A DNA stretch of 64,000 nt, taken from positions 1 to 64,000 of the forward strand of contig JAHDMJ010000026.1 of NCBI GenBank assembly GCA_018436095.1. The letters are read 5' to 3'. Made by a program: the position numbers and the translations under genes. This document shows positions 56,913 to 64,000 of this stretch, one piece after another. The DNA comes from Clostridia bacterium (GTDB taxonomy: Bacteria; Bacillota; Peptococcia; DRI-13; UBA5745). The notes under the pieces were generated by a model. It was not told where the DNA came from, searched no databases, and was given only the letters and a program-made list of their open reading frames with translations. Every line of letters starts with the position of its first letter. Position 1 is the stretch's first letter.

Positions 56913-58700
56913 ATGGAAATGGTAACGGTTTATATAGACGGCGTGGAAATTAAAGTTCCGTCGGACTATACCGTCCTTAAGGCCGCCAGGAAGGCGGGTA
57001 TAAAGATCCCCACCCTTTGCTACTTGAAGGATATTAACCAGATCGGCGCTTGCCGGGTCTGCCTGGTGGAAATCGAAAAAGCCAGAGGACTGCAGGCTTC
57101 CTGCGTATATCCCGTATCGGAAGGTTTAAAAGTTTATACCCATACTCCTAAAGTCCTGGCTGCCCGCAAATCAGTAATCGAGCTTTTGCTGTCCAACCAT
57201 CCTCAGGAATGCCTGACCTGCAGCCGCAGCACCAACTGCGAATTGCAGAGTCTGGCCAAGGAGATGGGAGTTTCCGATATACCTTACACCGGAGAGCGGA
57301 CTATTCATGACCTGGATTTGTCTTCGGCTTCTATCGTCAGGGATGCTTCTAAGTGTATCTTATGCCGCCGCTGCGTATCCGTCTGCAACCAGGTGCAGCA
57401 GGTAGGCGTTTTGGGCTTGATTGACCGGGGCTTTGAAGCTACTGTAGGGCCTTCTTTCGGTCATGGCATTGGAGAAGTCAACTGCACCAATTGCGGTCAA
57501 TGCATTAACGTTTGTCCTGTAGGCGCATTAAGAGAAACGGATCATACGAAGCGGGTCTGGCAGGCTCTGGCCGACCCTTCAAAGCATGTGGTGGTACAGA
57601 CTGCCCCGGCGGTAAGGGCAGCCTTGGGCGAAGAATTCGGCTTGCCCATGGGCACTCCCGTCACCGGCAAAATGGTGGCAGCTTTACGGCGCCTGGGCTT
57701 TGATAGAGTTTTTGATACGGACTTCAGCGCCGACCTAACGATTATGGAAGAAGGGAATGAAGTTATCGACCGTCTGGTTAACGGCGGCAAGCTGCCGGTG
57801 ATTACCTCCTGCAGCCCCGGTTGGATTAAGTTCTGCGAACATACCTACCCGGAGCTTCTGGATAACTTGTCCACCGCCAAATCACCCCAACAGATGTTTG
57901 GGGCTTTAGCCAAAACCTATTATCCGGAGATAGAAGGCATCGATCCCAAATCCATTTATTCCGTATCGGTTATGCCCTGCACAGCCAAGAAATACGAATG
58001 TCAGCGGCCGGAAATGGCTCAGGACGGCATTCCCGATGTGGATGCAGTGCTGACCACCAGAGAGCTGGGGGCCATGATCCGCCGGGCCGGCATTGATTTT
58101 GTCAATCTGCCCGACGAAGTGGCCGATGCACCTATGGGGCTGGGTACCGGCGCTGCCGATATCTTCGGCGTCACCGGCGGCGTGATGGAAGCTGCCATCC
58201 GTACCGTATACGAAGTGGTGGCCGGTAAGCCTCTGCCCAATCTGGAGCTGGAGCCTGTCCGTGGTATGGAAGGAATTAAGGAAGCTACCCTGGATATACC
58301 AAACTACGGCGAAGTCCGGGTGGCGGTAGCCCATGGCCTGGCCAATGCCGGCAAGCTGATGGATGCGGTGAAATCAGGCAAAAAGCAATACCATTTCATC
58401 GAAGTCATGGGTTGTCCCGGCGGCTGCGTCGGCGGCGGCGGTCAGCCCTTGGTCACCAGCGGCCAGCGGCTGGATCTGGATGAGGAATATCAGGTTGTAC
58501 GCCGTAAAGCCATTTATGCTGAGGACCGGGGCAAGACCCTGAGGAAGTCTCACGATAATCCGGCTATTAAGGAAGTTTATGAGAAGTTTCTGGGCAAACC
58601 CCTTAGTGAAAAGTCTCATCATCTGCTGCACACCCATTACACTTGCCGGGGCAAGTATAATGTGGAAATTCCCGAGGCCCAGGCAGCCGCTAAGAAATAG
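56913..58700 (+). CDS. hndD: [FeFe] hydrogenase catalytic subunit
   Basis: A 595-residue enzyme that makes or takes up hydrogen. N-terminal [2Fe-2S] domain (CYLKDINQIGACRVC), His-Cys cluster (HPQECLTCSRSTNC), two [4Fe-4S] clusters (CILCRRCVSVC, CTNCGQCINVCP), then the H-cluster with all three signatures: TSCSPGWIKF, MPCTAKKYE and EVMGCPGGCVGGGGQP. This is the M3 modular type paired with HydBC-like partners, so NAD- and probably ferredoxin-linked, possibly bifurcating. The ATG at 56913 follows AAAGGAG; a longer frame to 56859 overlaps hndC and is rejected. No maturases (HydEFG) lie in the window. Confidence 0.95.
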   Translation: MEMVTVYIDGVEIKVPSDYTVLKAARKAGIKIPTLCYLKDINQIGACRVCLVEIEKARGLQASCVYPVSEGLKVYTHTPKVLAARKSVIELLLSNHPQECLTCSRSTNCELQSLAKEMGVSDIPYTGERTIHDLDLSSASIVRDASKCILCRRCVSVCNQVQQVGVLGLIDRGFEATVGPSFGHGIGEVNCTNCGQCINVCPVGALRETDHTKRVWQALADPSKHVVVQTAPAVRAALGEEFGLPMGTPVTGKMVAALRRLGFDRVFDTDFSADLTIMEEGNEVIDRLVNGGKLPVITSCSPGWIKFCEHTYPELLDNLSTAKSPQQMFGALAKTYYPEIEGIDPKSIYSVSVMPCTAKKYECQRPEMAQDGIPDVDAVLTTRELGAMIRRAGIDFVNLPDEVADAPMGLGTGAADIFGVTGGVMEAAIRTVYEVVAGKPLPNLELEPVRGMEGIKEATLDIPNYGEVRVAVAHGLANAGKLMDAVKSGKKQYHFIEVMGCPGGCVGGGGQPLVTSGQRLDLDEEYQVVRRKAIYAEDRGKTLRKSHDNPAIKEVYEKFLGKPLSEKSHHLLHTHYTCRGKYNVEIPEAQAAAKK

Positions 58701-58774
58701 AGGCGGCAGACCGGGATAAGCCGGAATGGGGAAATAGAAGAGGCCTTGGAAGAAGGCCTTGGAAGAGACTGTAG

Positions 58775-58813
58775 AAAAACTGCCGTAGTTCATGGAGCTG
58801 CGGCAGTTTTTTA
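58775..58813 (+). terminator. Terminator after the hydrogenase operon
   Basis: AAAAACTGCCG (58775-58785) pairs with CGGCAGTTTTT (58801-58811). Just before it a 13-base unit, AGGCCTTGGAAGA, is repeated in tandem. Confidence 0.85.
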
Positions 58814-59006
58814 TGGGCGTGATTCCGAACTTGGACGCTGCCGCCGCCAAGGGTCCACTGAGGGCAGGGCCGGGAGTCATCGCCCCATTGTTGCTGCGGC
58901 GCCGGCTAATGCTCCATGAATTCGTCAACTTTTTTCTTAACTAAATGAGATTGCCTACCCCCTGGTGCTTTTTGAGCAGATGACCGGCCGGGTACGCCAC
59001 AGGCTT

Positions 59007-59168
59007 TGTACAAAATTCGAGGTATTCTGTAGACTGATAGTTTAGAATAGCGGCTTCAGTCAAGTTCAATCACTAAATACGAGGCAAAAGCAATGTTATC
59101 CATCAGAAAACTTAAGATTCCGGGCAGTTAACCACCACAAACAGCCCGAAAACCTCAAATTTTGTACA
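59007..59168. repeat. Intergenic inverted-repeat element D
   Basis: The gene-free stretch 58814-59310 holds 17-base arms at 59007-59023 and 59152-59168 with core TGTACAAAATTYGAGGT, agreeing at 16 positions. The arm matches the element A/B motif at 14 of 17 positions. Inside, next to the right arm, is a CGGGCAGT/ACAGCCCG hairpin (59121-59148). Confidence 0.65.
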
Positions 59169-59365
59169 TTTCAGCCCCGCGGCGGGCAGCTTGCCCGGCT
59201 TTTTCAGTAACCTCCAGACCTGCCCTTTTTTGAGCAGCGGGGTTGGCTAAGCCCCCAAAAACATCGTATTACCTTCAATTGCAAACTACTCGCCTTTTTT
59301 CGGCAAAAGTGGTATAATCAAAAACATTGTGGATAGATCAGAATGTTGGGATGCGAATAGAAGAT

Positions 59366-60043
59366 ATGTTGGGAAACCTAATCAATGTAGGCGCTATCGC
59401 CTTCGGCTGCCTTATCGGCAGACTTTTCGGCAATAGATTAAAAGAAAATTATCGTCAAAGTGCCATCAAAGCAGGAGGATTAGCACTACTGCTTTTGGGC
59501 ATGCAGATGGCTTTGCAGGTTAACCATTTTATTCAGTTGCTTTTAAGCCTGGTTATCGGCAGCCTGCTGGGTGAGGCTTTAGATATTGACGGCGCCATGG
59601 AAAGATTCGGCAAAAGGGTAGAGGACAAGCTGGCCGCCGGCAGTGACGGCTTCAGCAAGGCCTTTGTTTATGCCACTCTGCTTTTTTGTATCGGGCCTAT
59701 GAGTATCATGGGCAGTCTTCAGGGCGGTCTTCAGGGGGAGTATAGTATCCTGGTTACGAAAGCAGTGCTGGACGGAATCTTTGCCGCTGTGCTTACCGTA
59801 ACCATGGGTATTGGCGTTCTGGGTTCTGCCGTAACCACCGGTATCTATCAAGGGGCCATTGTGCTGGGGGCCCGCTGGGTGGAGCAGTACCTGACCGATT
59901 CCATGATCACCGAGATGACGGCAGTAGGCGGCGTACTAATCCTGGCCATCGGCTTCAATATGCTGGAAATCAAAGAATTCAAAACTGCCAATATGCTGCC
60001 GTCGCTGCTGCTGATCTGCCTGCTGGTAGGCCTATGGCAGTAA
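59366..60043 (+). CDS. DUF554 family membrane protein
   Basis: About 225 residues with six or seven hydrophobic helices, of the DUF554 (YdfK/YqgA) family; typical parts are NLINVGAIAFGCLIG at the start and the ALDIDGAMERFGKRVEDKL loop. Some relatives are proposed transporters; the function is unknown. Start uncertain: a -10 TATAAT at 59313-59318 puts the transcript start near 59325, which rules out the TTG at 59327; ATG at 59366 or 59351 remain, both with weak ribosome binding sites. Confidence 0.8.
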   Translation: MLGNLINVGAIAFGCLIGRLFGNRLKENYRQSAIKAGGLALLLLGMQMALQVNHFIQLLLSLVIGSLLGEALDIDGAMERFGKRVEDKLAAGSDGFSKAFVYATLLFCIGPMSIMGSLQGGLQGEYSILVTKAVLDGIFAAVLTVTMGIGVLGSAVTTGIYQGAIVLGARWVEQYLTDSMITEMTAVGGVLILAIGFNMLEIKEFKTANMLPSLLLICLLVGLWQ

Positions 60044-60121
60044 GGCAAAAAACGACGAAAACTACTAGGTTTAGCCTGGTTTTATCAGCATTTGCCTACA
60101 TATAGTGGCGCATTTTTTTAC

Positions 60122-60150
60122 TTGCATTTTGGGTAGTATTCGTCTATAAT
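60122..60150 (+). promoter_or_regulatory. Promoter of the M23 peptidase-bactofilin operon
   Basis: TTGCAT (60122-60127) and TATAAT (60145-60150), 17 bases apart. The leader to 60235 has two similar AATTTGCTAAAA-like segments of unknown meaning. A small stem at about 60058-60081 with a T run may end the DUF554 transcript. Confidence 0.7.
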
Positions 60151-60235
60151 GTTAACAAAATATGAACAAGCATTTGCTAAAATATAAACGTCAGAATTTG
60201 CTAAAAATACTTCCAAAAAGACGGGGGGAGATGTC

Positions 60236-61240
60236 TTGAGTATTCTTTCTAAAAAAGAAAACTCTATGTTGGACATAAAGCATCAGCGAAATGATAAGAT
60301 TACATTTATGGTCATGGGTGGTCCCGGCAGCCCTATAAGGGATATCCGGATCTCTGCCAAAAAGTTTAAAATTGGCTTCAGCATTTTCTGTGCATCTTTG
60401 ATTGCCTTTGGCAGCACCGCCACTTATCTGACCCAAGATTATCTTAATAGCAAAAAGATTTTAGTAGCTTTAAATGAAGAGAATCAAGACCTGACCAGTA
60501 CCAATCAGGGTCAGGCAGTCATAATTGAAGATTTACAAACCATGGCCGGCAACATGAAAATGAAGCTGGAAGCCATTGAGTCTTTAAACTCCGAGGTACG
60601 GAGCAAAGTAGGCCTGGAAGATGACGACAGCGGCGAAAGCCGGGTGGTTGCCGGTTATACCGTATCCCGGGGCGACAGTCCTGTGGTTGATACAGAGGGC
60701 AATGTGGATGAAGAGATGGATACCTTGGAGGATTTGCGCCAGGAGCTGCTGGATATGGATTTGCAGATGACTGAGCAAGCCACCGAGCTTCTCTACCTCA
60801 AAGACGATGTGGACAAGCAGTTAGCCTTTGAGGCGGCGCTGCCCAGCTATTGGCCGATGAATGGTATTTTCACATCTCCTTTTGGCACCAGGCGCAATCC
60901 TTTTGGCCGGGGCACTGAATTCCACCAGGGTATTGACATTGCTAATAAGTCTGGTACGACTATCCGGGCTGCCGGTGATGGCGTAGTTACTTTTGCCGGC
61001 GTCAAATCCGGCTGGGGAAAAATGGTATTGATCAGTCACGGCTACGGTTACGTTAGCCAATATGCCCACTGCAGCAATATTGATGTCCTCGAAGGCCAGA
61101 CGGTGAAAAAGGGTGACGTTATTGCCAAATGCGGCAGCACCGGCCGGGCCACCGGGCCTCACCTTCATTTCGGAATTCAGTTAGACGGCAAATTCATTGA
61201 TCCTATGAAGGTTTTGGATGCCGGGGAGGCAAAGAAATAA
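60236..61240 (+). CDS. M23-family (LytM) peptidoglycan endopeptidase, membrane-anchored
   Basis: A 334-residue protein with a short cytoplasmic part, one membrane helix (about 44-64), a coiled-coil region (about 75-200) and a C-terminal M23 domain (about 215-325). The zinc site is intact: FHQGIDIAN (first His and Asp) and HLHFGIQ. It would cut peptide bonds in the cell wall. TTG start with GGGGGAG before it. The stop and the bactofilin start share one base; the same pairing occurs in many bacteria, where the bactofilin scaffold places the enzyme. Confidence 0.9.
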   Translation: MSILSKKENSMLDIKHQRNDKITFMVMGGPGSPIRDIRISAKKFKIGFSIFCASLIAFGSTATYLTQDYLNSKKILVALNEENQDLTSTNQGQAVIIEDLQTMAGNMKMKLEAIESLNSEVRSKVGLEDDDSGESRVVAGYTVSRGDSPVVDTEGNVDEEMDTLEDLRQELLDMDLQMTEQATELLYLKDDVDKQLAFEAALPSYWPMNGIFTSPFGTRRNPFGRGTEFHQGIDIANKSGTTIRAAGDGVVTFAGVKSGWGKMVLISHGYGYVSQYAHCSNIDVLEGQTVKKGDVIAKCGSTGRATGPHLHFGIQLDGKFIDPMKVLDAGEAKK

Positions 61241-61611
61241 TGGCAAAAGATCGAGCGGAAGCCGTAGGCACCATCATCAGTGAAGACTGTCGTTTTGAGG
61301 GCAATATCTGGCTGGAAAGCAGCATCAGAATCGACGGCAGCCATATCGGAGACGTGGTGACGGAAGGCGATATTTATATCGGAGATAAAGGTTCTTGCGT
61401 AGGCAATCTTAACGCCCGCAATCTCTATATTTGCGGCGCCATCAAGGGTGATGTTACGGCTAAGGGCAGGATTGAGCTTAGCAGCAAAGCCAAGCTAAGA
61501 GGCAATGCGACTATGGGCAATCTGATCATGGAAGAAGGGGCAGAATTTATCGGCAGCTGCCGTACCCTCAATACCCTAAATCAAGATCAAGAGGAAGAAA
61601 ATATTGCCTGA
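61240..61611 (+). CDS. Bactofilin
   Basis: A 123-residue cytoskeletal protein. The core (about 12-105) is a right-handed beta helix with regular short strands (IISEDCRFEGNIWLESSIRI, IYIGDKGSCVGNLNARNLYI, IEGDV-like AIKGDVTAKGRI). Ends are short and polar. Bactofilins polymerise without nucleotide and localise cell-wall enzymes; the M23 gene next to it fits this. A terminator follows. Confidence 0.92.
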   Translation: MAKDRAEAVGTIISEDCRFEGNIWLESSIRIDGSHIGDVVTEGDIYIGDKGSCVGNLNARNLYICGAIKGDVTAKGRIELSSKAKLRGNATMGNLIMEEGAEFIGSCRTLNTLNQDQEEENIA

Positions 61612-61642
61612 GATACAGTGTAACCAAGGCGGAAATAGCTAC

Positions 61643-61683
61643 AAAAAGGCATTGGGTCAGCGATGATCCCGGTGCCTTTTTTT
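61643..61683 (+). terminator. Terminator after the bactofilin gene
   Basis: AAAAAGGCA (61643-61651) pairs with TGCCTTTTT, ending in a run of seven Ts at 61683, with a long loop of about 20 bases. Confidence 0.75.
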
Positions 61684-61714
61684 CATGCTTTCAGCAGACA
61701 GATAACAAAAATCC

Positions 61715-61776
61715 CCGGGCCTGATTGGCAAAATTACCGGGCTTAATTGGCAAAATTACCGCTGTCATGATATAAT
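61715..61776 (+). promoter_or_regulatory. Promoter within a 22-base tandem duplication
   Basis: Units 61715-61736 and 61737-61758 agree at 20 of 22 positions; each contains ATTGGCAAAATTACCG. The second unit supplies a TTGGCA -35 (61747-61752), 18 bases before TATAAT (61771-61776). A second TATAAT lies at 61784-61789. The first unit gives another TTGGCA 22 bases earlier. Confidence 0.6.
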
Positions 61777-61809
61777 GGGGCGGTATAATCGTTTAAGGCA
61801 GAAGGGCAG

Positions 61810-61825
61810 TATTGCCCGGGAAATA
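61810..61825. promoter_or_regulatory. Noc-binding-site-like palindrome
   Basis: TATTGCCCGGGAAATA matches the Bacillus Noc-binding consensus (ATTTCCCGGGAAAT with A/T on both sides) at 15 of 16 positions. It lies in the leader of the uracil-DNA glycosylase gene, about 10 kb from noc. Function is inferred. Confidence 0.55.
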
Positions 61826-61850
61826 GAAGAATAAGGAGCTCAGCATCATC

Positions 61851-62444
61851 ATGAAGCAAAATATGTTGATGGCAGAATTACAGAAGAAAGCGGAGGCTTG
61901 CCAAAACTGCGGCCTGCGAAAAGAATGCAACCAGGTAGTGTTTGGCGAGGGAGTATTGGGAAAGGGTCTGATGGTTATCGGTGAAGGCCCCGGCCAGGAA
62001 GAAGACAAGCTGGGCCGTCCTTTTGTAGGGCGTGCCGGCCGTCTTTTGGATATGATTCTGGAATCAGCAGGTTTTTCCCGGGAGAGAAATACCTATGTGG
62101 CCAATATCGTTAAATGCCGTCCGCCGGGCAACCGCACGCCTTTACCGGAGGAACGGGAGGCTTGCCTGCCTTATTTGCAGGAGCAGATACGACTGGCAGA
62201 GCCGAAAATCATCATTCTTTTAGGAGCCACAGCTCTGCAGGGATTAGTGGACCCCAAAGCTAAAATCAGCGTCAGCCGGGGGCGTTTTCAAGAATGGCAG
62301 GGTATTCAGATGATGCCTACTTATCATCCCGCCGCCCTTTTACGGAATCCCAATTTGAAAGCCCTAGTATGGGAAGATATGAAACTGGTTGTTGACGAGT
62401 ACCGAAAATTGGTGGATCCCAATCATTACAGCGAATATCATTAA
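61851..62444 (+). CDS. Uracil-DNA glycosylase, family 4 (iron-sulfur)
   Basis: A 197-residue enzyme that removes uracil from DNA. The N-end CQNCGLRKEC gives the first cluster ligands; VIGEGPGQEEDKLGRPFVGRAG is the family 4 active-site motif; C-end side KCRPPGNRTP, with MPTYHPAALLRNP holding the motif B His. A four-Cys [4Fe-4S] cluster is expected. AAGGAG lies 13 bases before the ATG, slightly far. Confidence 0.93.
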   Translation: MKQNMLMAELQKKAEACQNCGLRKECNQVVFGEGVLGKGLMVIGEGPGQEEDKLGRPFVGRAGRLLDMILESAGFSRERNTYVANIVKCRPPGNRTPLPEEREACLPYLQEQIRLAEPKIIILLGATALQGLVDPKAKISVSRGRFQEWQGIQMMPTYHPAALLRNPNLKALVWEDMKLVVDEYRKLVDPNHYSEYH

Positions 62445-62478
62445 GGATTTGTCTATCCTGAATTAAGGAGGCCGGATA

Positions 62479-63204
62479 ATGCCCTGGGCGGATATTATCA
62501 TTATACTTTTTATTACTATAGCTGCTTTCATTGGCTATCAGGTAGGCCTGCTGGGGGCTTTCAAAGGCTTTATCGGCAGTATCATCGGCCTAATTTCAGC
62601 CTGGCTCCTGACTCCGCTTGCCCAAGCCTGGCTGGAAGGATACTGGGGGGTAGAAACTAAGCTGGCGGAGTTTTTGAGCGCCAGGATACCCGCTTCTTTG
62701 CAGGAGCTGATCCGGACCTTGGGACAAACTGCCCAAACCCTTCAGGATATTAAAACCAGTTTGTTGGCCTTGCCCTTGCCGCCGGAAGTCGCCTCTTATC
62801 TGCAGCGGGCTTTAGAGAAAGCGCCGGCAGAGTCGGTACCCTCGCCGGAGCTGATTGTCAGCGTCCTTATGCGGGAAATCAGCCAAAGTATTTTGTGGGC
62901 TGTGCTGTTCATGATTATTTGGTCCCTGATTACCTTTTTGGTCAGAAGCTTTTTGGGCATGCTATTTGCCGATAGTGAAGGCAAAACCTTCTTAGGCCTC
63001 TTTGACGGCCTGCTGGGTATGATTGTTACTACGGTATTGGCAGCTTCTTTCCTTGTAATCTTTTGCGGGCTGGTTTATCCCGTCATTCTGATGTCCGAGG
63101 GCGGGGAAGGTATGGCCCGAATCTACCCTTATCTTTTGGATTCAAAATTAGTGAGCTGGCTGGCCGGTATTTATCAAATATACGTGATCCCCTGGATGGC
63201 ATGA
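62479..63204 (+). CDS. CvpA-family membrane protein
   Basis: A 241-residue protein with about four membrane helices (near 1-40, 135-160, 175-205) of the CvpA/colicin V production family; WADIIIILFITIAAFIGYQVGLLGAFKGFIG is the usual opening, cited here by its first and last motifs (WADIII, GAFKGFIG). A soluble loop of about 85 residues sits between the second and third helix. Role in the cell is unclear. AAGGAGG precedes the ATG; it is followed closely by the HEAT protein gene. Confidence 0.82.
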   Translation: MPWADIIIILFITIAAFIGYQVGLLGAFKGFIGSIIGLISAWLLTPLAQAWLEGYWGVETKLAEFLSARIPASLQELIRTLGQTAQTLQDIKTSLLALPLPPEVASYLQRALEKAPAESVPSPELIVSVLMREISQSILWAVLFMIIWSLITFLVRSFLGMLFADSEGKTFLGLFDGLLGMIVTTVLAASFLVIFCGLVYPVILMSEGGEGMARIYPYLLDSKLVSWLAGIYQIYVIPWMA

Positions 63205-63224
63205 TATAGAAAGTGGTGCTTAAA

Positions 63225-63983
63225 ATGGACATCGAAGGAAACTGGACCAGAATCAAGACCCACCGCCGGCGCTTTTCAAGCCTGGAGATCCAAGGACTGG
63301 CGGAGACCTTGTTTCGAGGCCAGGAAGACTGGCTGGGAGAAAAACTGCGGCGGCGGGAAGATCAAGCTTTGGCCTTGGAGTTCTTAGGTTGCCTGGGCCG
63401 CAGCGGCAGTCCCAAGGCAGTGGCTCTTTTGCTGAAGTATCTGGAGGAGCGGGAGGAAGTCTTGCAGCTGGCAGCAGCGGCTGCTTTGAAAGAATGTCCG
63501 CCGGCTTTGATTTTAGAGTCCTTGGCACAAATAATGCTCCGGCAAAATCATAGCTCGGTGAAAGCCGGCGAAGTCTTGCTGGCCCTGGGCCCTGAAGGAG
63601 CCGATAGCCTTTGGAATCTCTGGTTTGTTACAGAATGCCCCGGGGGCTTGAAAGCCCAGATTCTTCAACTATTGGCGGAGATAAAAGACGGCCGCTGCCA
63701 GGATTTAGCTTTTCTAGCGCTGATGTCCGGCGGCGAGGAATTGGTCAGGGCGGCGCTGAAAGCTGCCGAGAAGCTGGAAATGAAAGACCTGTGGGGGAAT
63801 GTGGCCGGCTACCTCAAGCATCCTAGCTGGCGGCTGCGGGGCAGGGCCGTTTTGCTTCTGGGTAGCTGGGCTGAAAGGGAGGCTTTGCCTTATCTTCGGG
63901 AAATGGGAGAAGACCCGGACCCTTGGGTGGAAGAAGAACGCCAAAAGGCCATAAGCAAGATAAACGAAAGAACGGAATATTGA
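63225..63983 (+). CDS. HEAT-repeat protein
   Basis: A 252-residue protein of regular amphipathic helix pairs, e.g. LALEFLGCLGRSGSPKAVAL, LQLAAAAALKECPPALILE, and WRLRGRAVLLLGSWAEREAL with the PWVEEERQKAISKI end. This is the HEAT/PBS-lyase-type repeat, used for protein contacts. No catalytic motif. GTG starts at 63213 and 63216 are possible, but ATG at 63225 has better spacing from AAAGTGG. It sits 20 bases after the CvpA-like gene, and the pair may work together; the operon seems to end close to the window edge. Confidence 0.75.
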   Translation: MDIEGNWTRIKTHRRRFSSLEIQGLAETLFRGQEDWLGEKLRRREDQALALEFLGCLGRSGSPKAVALLLKYLEEREEVLQLAAAAALKECPPALILESLAQIMLRQNHSSVKAGEVLLALGPEGADSLWNLWFVTECPGGLKAQILQLLAEIKDGRCQDLAFLALMSGGEELVRAALKAAEKLEMKDLWGNVAGYLKHPSWRLRGRAVLLLGSWAEREALPYLREMGEDPDPWVEEERQKAISKINERTEY

Positions 63984-64000
63984 CGGAAAGCTGCAGGGAA

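Noticed and set aside
58374-58928. Minus-strand frame of 184 residues over the end of hndD
   Set aside because: Lies opposite a certain gene and through its terminator; composition looks like an antisense shadow.

Overview
The window is the replication-origin region of a bacterial chromosome. The block dnaA-dnaN-recF-gyrB-gyrA on the minus strand, facing rpmH-rnpA-yidD-yidC-jag-mnmE-mnmG-rsmG-noc-soj-parB on the plus strand, is the classic Bacillota arrangement. A trimeric-type [FeFe] hydrogenase with an extra HndB-like subunit, an archaeal-type prolyl-tRNA synthetase, acetate kinase, meso-diaminopimelate dehydrogenase under a lysine riboswitch, and the overall protein style point to an anaerobic member of the class Clostridia. 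The genus cannot be named from sequence alone. Gene finding here is by reading frames, motifs and ribosome binding sites; no database search was run.

Layout. 0-4.3 kb: a glycine betaine/proline-betaine ABC transporter operon (minus strand) with a BusR-like GntR/RCK_C repressor just upstream, pointing to c-di-AMP-controlled osmolyte uptake. 4.4-7.7 kb: a two-gene Ku-LigD end-joining operon. 7.8-18.4 kb: a small XRE regulator, two chemoreceptors, a PAS-GGDEF-HD-GYP protein, the lysine riboswitch with ddh, and a YfhO-like membrane protein. 18.5-19.0 kb: a gene-free region filled with short direct and inverted repeats. 19-27 kb: a surface-adhesin locus (unknown HTH protein, 1817-residue sortase-anchored protein, class B sortase). 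27-34.4 kb: coiled-coil protein with tandem repeats, hisH-hisF, SWIM protein, proS, azlCD, ackA. 34.4-42.6 kb: gyrA, gyrB, recF, dnaN, oriC, dnaA. 42.8-54 kb: ribosome/RNA/membrane-insertion and tRNA-modification genes, an aldo/keto reductase, a small DUF1540 protein, then noc-soj-parB with a parS site. 54-58.7 kb: hydrogenase operon. 59-64 kb: DUF554 protein, M23 peptidase plus bactofilin, family 4 uracil-DNA glycosylase, CvpA-like and HEAT-repeat proteins.

The most unusual observations are two. First, dnaA seems to encode only domains III and IV: its promoter, leader hairpin and ribosome binding site lie directly in front of the AAA+ domain, leaving no room for the helicase-loading domain I. 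Second, four intergenic regions (81-274, 18597-18922, 27144-27311, 59007-59168) carry variants of one short motif built round CAAAATT-N-CA-R-GTTT, always in inverted pairs; in the second region four direct copies sit at an exact 40-bp period facing three inverted copies, with a hairpin between them. I do not recognise this family. A Noc-binding-like site at 61810-61825 and a Rex/CRP-like dyad before the hydrogenase operon are further regulatory candidates. No tRNA, rRNA, insertion sequence or cas gene was seen.
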